Shown: positions 1-9,484 of the stretch, piece after piece | Position numbering within the stretch: the first letter of the stretch is position 1 | Layout of the letters: each line of letters begins with the position of its first letter | NCBI GenBank assembly: GCA_907163375.1 | Contig: CAJQUW010009053.1 | Coordinates: forward strand, 74,501-138,500 | DNA length: 64,000 bases | Direction: 5' to 3' | From: Prostheceraeus crozeri | Lineage: Eukaryota; Platyhelminthes; Polycladida; Euryleptidae | Position numbers and translations under genes: made by a program | The notes under the pieces: generated by a model | The model's input: the letters and a program-made list of their open reading frames with translations, nothing else | Told to the model about the DNA's origin: nothing | Databases searched by the model: none

Positions 1-1870
1 TGTGAATGAATTGACCAAAAATTCCACAACCACAATTAACCGGACACAAACTAGAGGCTATGACAATCTAAAATAATAACATAACCTTTCACATGGTGGA
101 AAGTTAATTGAAATTGAGGATTCTCATCAAAAAATCGTCGAATGCCTTGGTAGTTTTGGTGAAACAAATCAGTAGACGTACTGCATCTTTTTGCAAACTC
201 AACGAATCTTAAAATCCTTCCATCGTGAAAAATCTGAACGGTAGTTGATACTGTCTGTCAATTCTTATCAAAAAATTTTGACGTCTTCGTGTTAAAATCC
301 TGCATCAAAGAAAAACGCTCATTTTTCTTTCGTAGTGCCTACTGACCACAACTGACTTCTTCAGAAAGTAACATTTATGACAAGGTTATGTGGAATATAA
401 GGTTTCATATGGCATATCGTTTATTAAAATTGAACCTGAACTTCAACTCGAAAATAGCATTTTAGAATGTTTTGACTTTTGTGCATTCATTTATGAAACG
501 GTCTGTAGTAAAATAATTAACAAATTCAGTTTAAATCGTAAGAATAGAAATATCATTTCAAGTTCAGACGAGATTCAGAACTTCTTTAATTACATACCGG
601 GTATTTCTTGCAATTGAAGTACTATATCTACATGATCAAGTACCTATAAAAGCAGGGTAAGACTAGTGTTTCCAAACTTGCCGGGAATGTCAGTGGTCCA
701 CGGAGGTCCTGTGATCAGCAGAAATTTGTGAAGATGGCAGTAATTCTCGAGTACTAGCAGCTAGTCCTTTTGTGAATCCTTCCCATTCTTCTGCCAGCCA
801 CAAGTAGGCCTGCCTATACTGCAATTGTATGTCATTGACAATCTGAATCTCTATTATTTCATGTCAACGGCAGTGCACCTAGCATCGCGGAATGGGGAGA
901 TGCTGACATGCTTTTTATTTAGGTACAAACCACGCTTTATGCTCAAATAGCTTTCTGAGTTGTGGAAGTTCCCCATAGCTGATGTAGATACAGGAACTTT
1001 TCAAGAGAGTGAGCGCTTTCGGCAACCGTCGGCTGTCAAATTCATGCATCAATTAGCCTGTTGATATTTTTGGATAATTAAGCGTGTGGAAATGTGAACT
1101 ACAGACTTCGAAAAGACACTTATTGATTTGGAATCGCAGATGTTCGATTTTTGTCACAAATTTAGACTTCTGGCATGAAAAACTGATGAGGAATTCCACG
1201 AGCTTCAATCGCTTGCAGCCACAAGGTCATGTTTCCTGTCATGTAATGGGAGTCATTGCGCACCATGTCCCAGGGATCGCGTTTTCCGCCTTTTCCGCTT
1301 TTTTAGAAAATTGGTTGGGTCTCGTAATTCATCCAATTGCGCGATAAAAAATAAGAGAGTCGGGTATAGGGGCATGAGTGTGTTTCAATTTTTCATTGAA
1401 AATACTCGTAGGTGCATATTTATTATAGGCCTACATGTATCCTATTTAAATTAGCTTACAAGCAACTCTATTTACATTTTGAAGCACTAACAGGATGTTT
1501 TGCATTAAAGGGGACCTACTACATCTTCATGTGTACTATACATGTATGTGTAAGTAATGGATCGATACATGCTATTCATCATATCAAATCTTGCTGCTAA
1601 AAATCACTTTGGCTCTTGTAATCACCTGCCTCTGGAAAGCAGATTGAGATCCTACTGCACTTACCGAAGTTCGCTTCAAAAGTGATAACACTGCCCACAA
1701 CAAGCTACTAGATTGACTTAAGGTATTTTGGAAAGATCTATCCTCCAAGCGTAACCATCCATCGGCTCCATCTGTTTTGCTTTTTAATTTTAATGCACGT
1801 TTTCTGCAATCAAAGATTGATGACTTGAAAGTCAGGGCCACCTACGTGGAGAAAGAAAAAGGCTCAGAGA
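1..1870. other. No gene recognised
   Basis: I see no convincing coding region, RNA gene or element boundary here. Open frames are short (at most 87 codons) and resemble nothing I know. The left terminus of the pogo-like element whose remains begin near 1,876 should lie in this stretch, but I found no match to its right terminal repeat. Confidence 0.5.
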
Positions 1871-1875
1871 GGGGG

Positions 1876-2652
1876 AGAAAAACGGCAATGACCGCGTTAC
1901 ACTTTTGGTGGTTTGTAACATGAATGGCGATAAAGAACAGTTGCTTCTGATTGGACCGTCTAAGTCTACGATTTTTTCGGCAAATGCGGGCAAATATGGA
2001 TGACAATCAGGGAAGAAGGTGGTTTCTCTTGTTGACAACTGCTCACATCCGTGATTCCTATTATAGGCACGAGATGCGTCAGAAGATCATCGACGTCATT
2101 GACGATTCTGAAGTTGAGACCGTTGCTCAGACTGTCGCCAAACGAATCAATCTCTTCGAAGCAATGTGCATGATAAAGAACGCATGGATGAAGATCACAT
2201 CAATGACCATAAGGAACTGTTGGATGAAAGGAGGTTTCGTATCTTCTGTTGTAGAAGAAGAAGAAGACAAGGACACCAGCATAATCTTGCCGGAAACACC
2301 AGTTGGGCTGACCCAAAATCAGTTTGATGCCTGGGTAGCTATCGACGATGAGGTTCTGGTGACTCAAGAAGTAACAGAAGAAGACAAAATCAAGGAGCTA
2401 GTAACTGGGATCTTGGAGAAAGACAAGTCCGAACCAGTCTACGAGATCGGAAGTGAGTCAGATGACGAACCCATGGAAACGACTCCCTCCGCAGCAGAAA
2501 TCAGACATTGCCTACATCGCTTAGGTGTCGGTCTCGAGAGGCTGGAATTCGACGACCTTGATAGCTTCTACTCACTGAAAAACAAAGTAATTGAGGACTT
2601 AAGAAGGAAGTGCCCGCCTAAGCAAACGACCATTAACTTTATGAATCCCTAA
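1876..2652 (+). pseudogene. pogo/Tigger-type transposase, internally deleted
   Basis: Remains of a DDE transposase of the pogo/Tigger group, the cut-and-paste enzyme of TA-targeting elements. In one frame (about 1,876-1,999) the translation includes VCNMNGDKEQLLLIGPSKS, the stretch after the first catalytic Asp in this family. A short LVDNCSHP, like the second Asp motif, appears in another frame near 2,020-2,050. A 233-codon frame to 2,652 then reads HIRDSYYRHEMRQKIIDVID and later ITSMTIRNCWMKGGF, the usual C-terminal part, ending in an acidic tail and QTTINF. The LPPN..QPMDQGVI segment expected between DNC and RDSYYRH is absent, so the catalytic domain is deleted and frameshifted. The methionine at 1,951 is chance. 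The family call is from remembered motifs; the deletion is read directly. Confidence 0.75.
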
Positions 2653-2917
2653 CTTTCATCGTCTTAGTCAGATCTACATGTATTGCATATTTTGTGAATG
2701 CATGTACGAGCGTACCTTGTATCAGTTCGATTGAATCATACTATACATACTGTTGTACACTGTTTGTTCTACAACACCGCTTGTTTTCCTTATTTGTAAT
2801 AGAGTTTGTTTTACAGCCTATAGCATGTGTTTTCCTTATAAGCAATACGCATCCCTATACAGTGTATAGTTTATCGGTTCTCTTAGCGATTATTATAGCA
2901 ATCTTTTTGCGCCTCCG

Positions 2918-2992
2918 GTTAATAAATCCGCCGCTTAATAAATCCACTTCAAGCTGGGACGGAGGTGGATTTATTAAGCGGAGTCCACTGTA
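2918..2992. mobile_element. Right terminus of the pogo-like element
   Basis: The plus strand ends in GCGGAGTCCACTG at 2,990 followed by TA. Its reverse complement, CAGTGGACTCCGCTTAATAA, has the CAGT..ACTC.GCTTAAT form of pogo/Tigger terminal repeats. Internal copies of TTAATAAATCC and GGATTTATTAAGCGG make a local inverted repeat. It lies about 270 bp past the transposase stop, as expected for the same element. The TA at 2,991-2,992 would be one half of the target duplication. The left end was not found. Confidence 0.65.
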
Positions 2993-4000
2993 GTGATAAC
3001 TAGTGACATACAGATAGCCAACAAAAATGTTTAGGAATCTCCTAGGACGGTGGCGATTTTTTGTCAAGATCCTTGAGGTGACGACTTAAACGCTTAGATA
3101 TGACAGATTCTCGATACTACCAACTTATCTTTTCCTGGACGTAGGCTATTTCATCCAATGAAGCAATCTCAAAATTTGCCATCCATTGTTCTAAGTGTCA
3201 GTGTGATTGCTGTAGACTGAACTTATTAGGAGTGTGCCAGCTTTTGTCAGTCCTCATCAACCCCAAATCTCGGCAAAATCCGTAGAAATGCGGACTAACC
3301 TACGCATCTATACCGATGCATTTATCCGTACAAATAGTGAAAATCACGTGTGTCACTCATATTAGTTCACCAAATACAGTTTCTGGGAGCGTGCAAATTC
3401 AACTCTCCGTAGAATCTAGGAAGTAGCTACATTTGTTCACTATTCTTATGTCATGAACCCCTATCAGAAATAGACCAGTCAGGGCCTTAGCTGTTACAGT
3501 TTCAGACCCTCAAAACATTTGTGCAGATTTGAAATTCATCAATTACTGCTGTGCAAACTTGGCCAACAGTTTAGGTTTGCTGTCGAACAATGAATATATT
3601 GACACCTTTCATATTGGACCGTGATTTATGCCAAAATATTTAGATAGACCAATCAAAAGCGCGTGATGCACGGAAACAAAATAATCACATATGCGGTCTT
3701 CTTACACAATACAGATGCATTGGCAAGATGTAAACAATAATGGAGTGACTTTTACACATGTTGAACCATCCGGTATATGCACAAAATCATTTTTCATATG
3801 ATTGATAGTAAAATTTGAGGGCCCCTTAGCCTGCATAACATGCGTGTACTTATACTGCTACTAATAATGATCTCTTTATATGGTACACTTCTAGGCACAG
3901 ATTCTGTGAACGCTACAAAGCACGTTGACAATACTCAACGTGAGACAATGATGGTCAATGGTCACATGAAATAAAAGACAAGAGTTAAGAAGTACTATCT
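2993..4000. other. No gene recognised
   Basis: No open frame of note, no RNA gene and no clear repeat boundary. It probably includes the 3' flank of the minus-strand LINE that starts near 4,010. Confidence 0.45.
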
Positions 4001-4059
4001 AAATTATAGTGCAGTAAAAAGTACTTGCATAATACAATAAAAGAGTTGGCAAAGCGCGT

Positions 4060-5089
4060 TGTACTTGCTCAAGGAACGCACAATATATTGGAACAGCTTG
4101 TTGTTATACAGTGCTGCAAATTGAACATTTCTTGTAGGGAGTGCAAGTCATTATCAACAATAGAATCAAAAAAGTTTCGCACACGATCTTTTAGCGCAGA
4201 CAATAAGGGGTTCAATTTCAACATACTCACCAATAATGCGCAAGACTGTGCGTTTTACTCTTTCAAGTCTTTGTAACAGGTATTGAGATGCATTGCAGAA
4301 GTGTGGCCCTGCTCACTATGTAGTTTGTACGTTCATTCCATGTCAAATCATTTGACAGAACGAAACCTAAATACTTATAAGAACAAACTTGCTTCAAAAA
4401 ACAGTCATCAGAAATTCTCACAGGAGAAGTCTGCAAAATGCGTTTCTTAATAATATCCATCACTACGGACTTTTCAATGTTAACTGGGAGGCTAGGAGGA
4501 GTTGACCATGACATAACTTTTTCACATTTTTCTTGCAATTTATCATGGTTCGCGTGTCGGATGAAATGCAACGATATCATCGGCGTACTTGATTACAGAT
4601 GTATCACACAAACGGCAGTCAAATTGTCGGCAGCAAGTGTAAAAAAGCAAAGGGCCGAGAACGCTCCCTTGAGGTACGCGACTCGGCACACTTGTCCACC
4701 GGAAATATTCATTGTTGCAAAACACATGATAAAATCTGCTGTTCAAAAATCTGAATATCTAGTGGATGACAAAACTGAAAGATGACATGTCTTGCGGGCA
4801 TTGATGATGACAGCATGCGGAAGCTTATCGAATGCTTTTGACAAGTCGATGGATAAGATTCTCACCGCACCAGACGCAGAAACCAAGAAATGTAAAACTT
4901 TATTTTGAATGATAATAAGAGCACACGAAGTTCCACAACCAGGATGAGGAATGAAGGCAAATTGGGTAGGCTGCACCACTGTCTTGACAATTGGAGGAAT
5001 AAACTGTCGTGACATGATTCGTTCGAAAAGTTTGGATAAAGTTGGTTGAATAGAAATTTATCGTGGCCTAACACTCCGAAATAGGACTC
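4060..5089 (-). pseudogene. LINE-A reverse transcriptase, C-terminal half
   Basis: Conceptual translation on the minus strand gives LSKLFERIMSRQF, then QFAFIPHPGCGTS, then LSIDLSKAFDKLPHA (first catalytic Asp), then VPQGSVLGPLLF, then VIKYADDIVAF (the YxDD catalytic box), then YKYLGFVLSNDLTWNERTNYI. These are consecutive reverse-transcriptase motifs of the CR1/L2 group. They fall in several frames, so frameshifts and stops disable it. Further down, RLERVKRTVLRIIG and DRVRNFFDSIVDNDLHSLQ, near 4,270-4,100, resemble the usual C-terminal tail of such ORF2 proteins. Confidence 0.8.
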
Positions 5090-5189
5090 ACATGTACATT
5101 TAAAATACAGAAAAATGCTGTGTATGTGGATAGCATGAAGGTTTTTGAAATCTCTGATAATTTTTTATCTCTGATTTTATAACAAGCTA

Positions 5190-6397
5190 TACTCTTAGTA
5201 ATAGAAATACAAGCACTTTGAGCGCGTATCCCATAATACTGCTGACAAATATTCGCTCCGTTTTATCGAAAATTGATGAACTCAAACAGCCAGACATAAT
5301 CTGTATCACAGACTTCATTAGGTGACTGAACGGGAGGTTTTCAAAATTCACCATTGCTTGATGGAAATCAAAAATCATATCTCTACCTTTTTATGTCACG
5401 AGGTTTTATTGAAAATAAAATAAAGTGACCCGACGCGTTTCGTTTTAAAGACTGTCTCAATGGTACCCTTGAGACAGTCTTTAAGACGAAACGCGTCGGA
5501 TCACTTTATTTTATTTTCAATAAAACCTCGTGACATAAAAAGGGAGAGATTTGATTTTTGATTTCGATCAAGCAATCGTGAATTGTATCACAAAGTCCTG
5601 GCTGAATGAAAGTGTTGAATGATATCATGCGTATACCATGTTATGGCATTTTTAGAAACGATCGACACCTGAGAAGAGGAGGCGAGATTGTCATTTATGT
5701 GAAATCTAATATCAAAGGCTGCAATATCGATGGTATTAACTCAAAGGATAAATGTGACCAGCTATTTATTGAATGCCCTGACATTTACATTCTTTTAATG
5801 TGTATTTATGTTCCTCCATCTTGTAATGACACAGAATTGAATGAATTTCATCTATCCGTATGCAACGATATTGATGCTTTCTTATACAAAACGCCAAACT
5901 ATCGATGCATCCTATTGGGAGACTTCAATCACTTCAAAACTATCCCACTGTGCAGCGACTTGGATCTGATTGACATTGTTACACGGCCAACGAGAGGAGA
6001 CAATATTCTCGACCACGTTCTTATATCAAATGATCTTAACGATTATGAGCCTCAAAATTTGACCTATGATGCCCCTATTGGAAATTCTGATCACAACATC
6101 TTGACTATCACTCCTAATAGATGCCTCAACAGACACCTAGAACCTCGAAGCTGTCTAATATACGATTTTCGAGAATCAAATCTAGTGAAATTAGAAGACA
6201 TGGTAAGCCAACACGATTGGTCAGGAATAGCTATTGAAGAAGATGTGAACAAACAATGGGATATGTTCTGTACTATCGTGATGAATTATGTAAACGCATG
6301 TATCCCTCAACGTACTATTCAAATGTCAGGAAATGAAAAAGAGTGGATGACACCTCTAACAAAGCATCTCATAAACGAACGATGGAGTGCATATTGA
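5190..6397 (+). pseudogene. LINE-B endonuclease (EEP fold), interrupted
   Basis: Apurinic-like endonuclease domain that nicks target DNA for LINE insertion. The N-terminal part is at 5,190-5,310 (LLTNIRSVLSKIDELK..DIICIT). The reading then resumes after a 273-bp insertion with TKSWLNES at about 5,590, and continues through RHLRRGGEIVIYV, CIYVPPSCND, ILLGDFNHF (metal-binding GDFN), VTRPTRGDNILDHV and IGNSDHNIL (catalytic SDH). A single in-frame TGA at 6,395-6,397 separates it from the linker, which continues in the same frame to about 6,690. The domain order and motifs are those of CR1-group ORF2. Confidence 0.85.
5311..5583. mobile_element. 273-bp fold-back insertion with 9-bp TSD
   Basis: The insertion is flanked by TGTATCACA on both sides (5,302-5,310 and 5,584-5,592). 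Removing it restores the LINE-B endonuclease reading CITKSWLNE. From about 5,346 to 5,583 it is a nearly perfect inverted repeat, with arms of about 115 bp and centre near 5,464. Each arm contains a tract resembling a poly-A signal and the block ACGAAACGCGTC. The first 35 bp are not part of the palindrome. GAAACG followed by GTC is typical of the terminal repeats of Penelope-like elements, where it belongs to a hammerhead ribozyme, but the CUGANGA half of that ribozyme is not evident here. Confidence 0.8.
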
Positions 6398-7136
6398 AAT
6401 AAGGATTGGCCACGTTTCGCTCATTTCAAGGAAAAAGTAAGACTTGAAATACAAAAGGCAAAATCGATATGGGCAGACAGTTTGAAATCCACCACTAACG
6501 GACTATGGAAACTAGTTAATGCCACTAAAGGTAAAACTTCAAGCTCAACGGGTGAATTGCGAGACTTAACTCATGAGTTTTGCGACGAATCTAAATTGGC
6601 CGAAGGCATATCAAAACATTTCCAAGCACTGCAGAGATCAGATAGAAGTGACCAACATCGATTGCCGGAATCTAGCCATAGCAGTTAATGAAGTAAAAAA
6701 ACACCTTCATCAGCTGAATTTGAGAAAATCCTGCCCAGTAAACGAAATACCTTCACGAGTTTATGTAAGACGTGCCAATCACATCGCACGACCACTGACT
6801 TGCATACTTCAAAACTCGATTTTCAGCAGAAACATACCTTGCAAATGGAAACTTGGAACAATCAGTCCTATTCCAAAGACAAAACCGGCTTGCCTGTTAA
6901 AGTTGCGACAGATAACAACATTACCAACCATGACAAATATTTTGGAAAAGATAATACTGGAGAAGCTACGAGAACAGTTCGAGAGATCATTTGGAGTAAA
7001 CCAGCATGGTTTTCGGAAAAATTCACCGACCACCACGGCACTCGTAATTACTCGTATAGTCGATCATGTCACCAAAACCTTCGATTCAACAGAAACGGCA
7101 GCGCATGATTATCTTTTGAGCATGATTTCCATTTAA
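6398..7136 (+). pseudogene. LINE-B linker and truncated reverse transcriptase
   Basis: The linker (6,398-6,690: WPRFAHFKEKVRLEIQKAK.. and the following 60 residues) is in frame with the endonuclease. A frameshift near 6,690 leads into the reverse transcriptase start: VNEVKKHLHQLNLRKSCPVNE, then PLTCILQNSIFSRNIPCKWK, ISPIPKTKP, ILEKIILEKLREQF, GVNQHGFRKNSPTTTAL. Reading stops after VDHVTKTFDSTE, before the LDFSKAFD motif, and a short unrelated tail ends at 7,136. The polymerase active site is therefore absent, and no product of this copy could be functional. Confidence 0.8.
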
Positions 7137-7162
7137 AAGAATAAAACACTACTACTACATGT

Positions 7163-8448
7163 GCGAGTTTAAAACAAGCAGAAACGTTACCATCTCGAAG
7201 GGGCCGATGAAGCAATAAAGTGACAGCAGATGAAAGAAAGTCAACAAACTCAGGAAGCAACCATGGAGAATTCCATCAGCACCGATAGATGATTTGTTCA
7301 GTTTGCGAACTTGCAGGTTAACATCACAATTTGAAACTACCGGTGGCTTACATATGGAATCAAAATCATTCAAGAAATTGTCGGTTGAGTCAGCTGGTGC
7401 GAAATTAGTCACAAAATGATCACAGAACTTCTCAGCCGAAAACTCACGTACAATACTTGATTTTCGATTCCTCGATAGAATTTTCATGGATCTCCACATA
7501 GACTTAAGGTCGTTGCTCTTCGTGGCATCGTTCAAGAAAGACTTTTTCAATAATTAATATGGGATTCAAGCGTCGATTTTTAAGCATTCAAGCTTCTCTG
7601 ATAGAATGCACGATCACGATCGACGACGAGAATCTTTAATGATGGCTCAACGAAGCTTAATTATCCTTTCAAGAAAACACCTCTATAACAGTTCATATAA
7701 TGAACCGTGAAACAAATCAGCCGCATCAGCAATGCTAGGAGATGAGTCAACTATAGCGCGCCAGTCGATAAACGTTTGCTCGAGAATATTTCGGTATTTT
7801 CTTTTTGACACACACAGGCCCAGGAGGAGAGGGTTACCAAAAATTCGCAATAGTTTGAGTTTCCAAGGGGAAGAAGTGCAGTTGGTTTAATCAATACCAA
7901 AATTGGTCTAATGCGTTATGCCCCCTTGTCGGGAAATCAATTATAGGCGTAATAGAAAGTAAATCTGTACTGTAGTCGTATTGCTTGCGAACATCATTGA
8001 GGACAACACTTATCACAAGTCGAATGTCAGGTCCGAATTCAATCAGCATATGATCAACGGCTGTAGTCAGTAAAAAAAAGTAGCATCATCATCAGCACCT
8101 CGATTATTCCAGAAAGAGTGTTATATTATCACCAAACACAGTCGCATTTCTTTGATAAACGAGCCTAACTATCCTGAGGATGACACCAATGGAGACAAAA
8201 TCGCATTATGATCAAGAGAAGTAACAAAGATTTTGCCGAAGATAACACGCTATTCCTCCGCCAATGTCACCGTTGCGATTACGCCGCAGAGGCGATAATT
8301 AAAAAGATCAATTGAGCAACAGTGACTAGTCTCGTCGAACCAAGACTGTTATTATGGAAGTATCCGGTAGATGATTGTACACTATATGTGAGAGTTCATA
8401 CAATTTATTATTGAGAGAACGTATGTTGGTTAGAATAATACTCGGGAA
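7163..8448 (-). pseudogene. LINE-A endonuclease, linker and start of reverse transcriptase
   Basis: Read downwards on the minus strand. About 8,448-8,350: IILTNIRSLNNKLYELSHIV. Then a WFDETS segment, GDIGGGIACYLR, and IDFPTRGHNALDQ near 7,900; these are endonuclease motifs in broken frames. At 7,550-7,260: SMWRSMKILSRNRK and FSAEKFCDHFVTNFAP, the linker, then VRKLNKSSIGADGI. After a frameshift near 7,260: PEFVDFLSSAVTLLLHRPLRDG and FKLAHV, the first reverse-transcriptase block, which runs into the LINE-B insertion. Many stops and indels; clearly dead. Confidence 0.75.
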
Positions 8449-8450
8449 CT

Positions 8451-9450
8451 AATTTAAACGACGAGACTTGTGCTGCGTATTTGGTGGACACTTTATGCAA
8501 TAAAGTTGTATCACAGCGGACGTCGAAGATTCAAGATATCCAGATTTGCTTCACTGGGAAATATGAGCAGGAATATGACGCACTTGCCATGTGTTGTGAT
8601 GAAACAATAATGTTCGATGGAATTGCTACAAATGAGTAATGTTGTAGCGGTAGGCACGTGATGTGACCATGGTATCGAAGCGTGAGAGACAGCAGCAATG
8701 ACCAAGTGAGCAATCCGACCACACGCCAGCAAGACATGTGATCTAATTCAACTGAAGTGCAACATCACATGCAGAATCATTCTCAAATATAATGATTTTA
8801 CATGGGAGTGAGCGGTTGATATATCATGATCGATCAAAAATGTTAAACAGAAAACAATGGAACGGGGTCCACTGTACCAACTCTATCAGGAAGCTGATGA
8901 TTTATGTAGCACTTATGTTCCTAATGTAAAACTAAAACAGTAAGCGCCAGAATAGACATAAAGGGCACTATTTAGCTGTCTAGATTCGGATAGTAGCTAC
9001 GGCTACTTTCAAAAACCCCTGACAAAAGGTGCGACTACTATGCAAGGGTGGCTGTTATTCGAAGAATTATGGTAGTAGTACTTTTGTGATAGCTGTGATT
9101 TTGATAATGTGCCTTTTTTTATTTATTTTGTCGTACTACTTACAAGCTTAAACGAGCAGCTAAAATACTATTGAATTTATTAAGTATGTTATGAATTTAA
9201 ATGGAGAGTACGAGAATTCGTTGCCATTCGACATCCATATGGGTCATCATTTAAATGCCATAAATTCCACAAAAATCATAAGATATTTTGTCTAAACAAA
9301 TATCCACAGCAGCGTAAGAGTACTTAGTACCTCGAAACTCAATTACAGTGAAGACTTAGAACGAAATATTGAATCTACCTGAATGCTCTGATATTCTCTT
9401 TTTTGTGACATTCGAAATACATTTGAATTTTTAATTTGTCCATGGACAAT
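8451..9450. other. Region upstream of PPIL2, no gene seen
   Basis: No coding region recognised. A splice acceptor at 9,469 implies that a 5' untranslated exon and promoter of PPIL2 lie somewhere upstream, in this stretch or beyond the LINE nest; I could not identify them. Confidence 0.4.
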
Positions 9451-9469
9451 GTTTTTTTCTTCCTTTCAG
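9451..9469 (+). promoter_or_regulatory. 3' splice site in the PPIL2 5' UTR
   Basis: A pyrimidine run (GTTTTTTTCTTCCTTTCAG) ends at 9,469, 15 bases before the PPIL2 start codon. The position and quality fit a 3' splice site joining an upstream untranslated exon to the coding exon. Confidence 0.6.
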
Positions 9470-9484
9470 TGAGAATTACCGAAG

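Larger units (their letters stand above)
5096..7156 (+). mobile_element. LINE-B, CR1-group LINE inserted in LINE-A
   Basis: A plus-strand LINE fragment flanked by ACATGT on both sides (5,090-5,095 and 7,157-7,162), so it inserted into the minus-strand LINE-A. It carries an endonuclease, a linker and the first part of a reverse transcriptase, then jumps to a short 3' tail ending AATAAAACACTACTACT. The catalytic palm of the reverse transcriptase is missing, so it is internally deleted. Its protein is clearly related to LINE-C at 59.5-63 kb: the linker reads TPLTKHLINERWSAY here and TPLLKLMIEDKWVAY there. Confidence 0.75.
4010..8450 (-). mobile_element. LINE-A, CR1-group non-LTR retrotransposon, split
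   Basis: A degraded LINE read on the minus strand. From 8,450 downwards it shows an endonuclease, a linker and a reverse transcriptase, and it ends near 4,010. The reverse transcriptase is interrupted at 7,157/5,095: the upstream half ends ..FKLAHV at about 7,160 and the downstream half resumes with HVSPIS at about 5,090, where CR1 proteins normally read AHVVPVPK. The intervening 2.06 kb is an opposite-strand LINE flanked by ACATGT. The 5' end is unknown; the 3' end is estimated from the fading of C-terminal similarity. Confidence 0.75.

Noticed and set aside
8862-8880. GGTCCACTGTA as a second pogo terminus
   Set aside because: Only about ten bases match the terminus at 2,990, and no subterminal repeat or partner end accompanies it.
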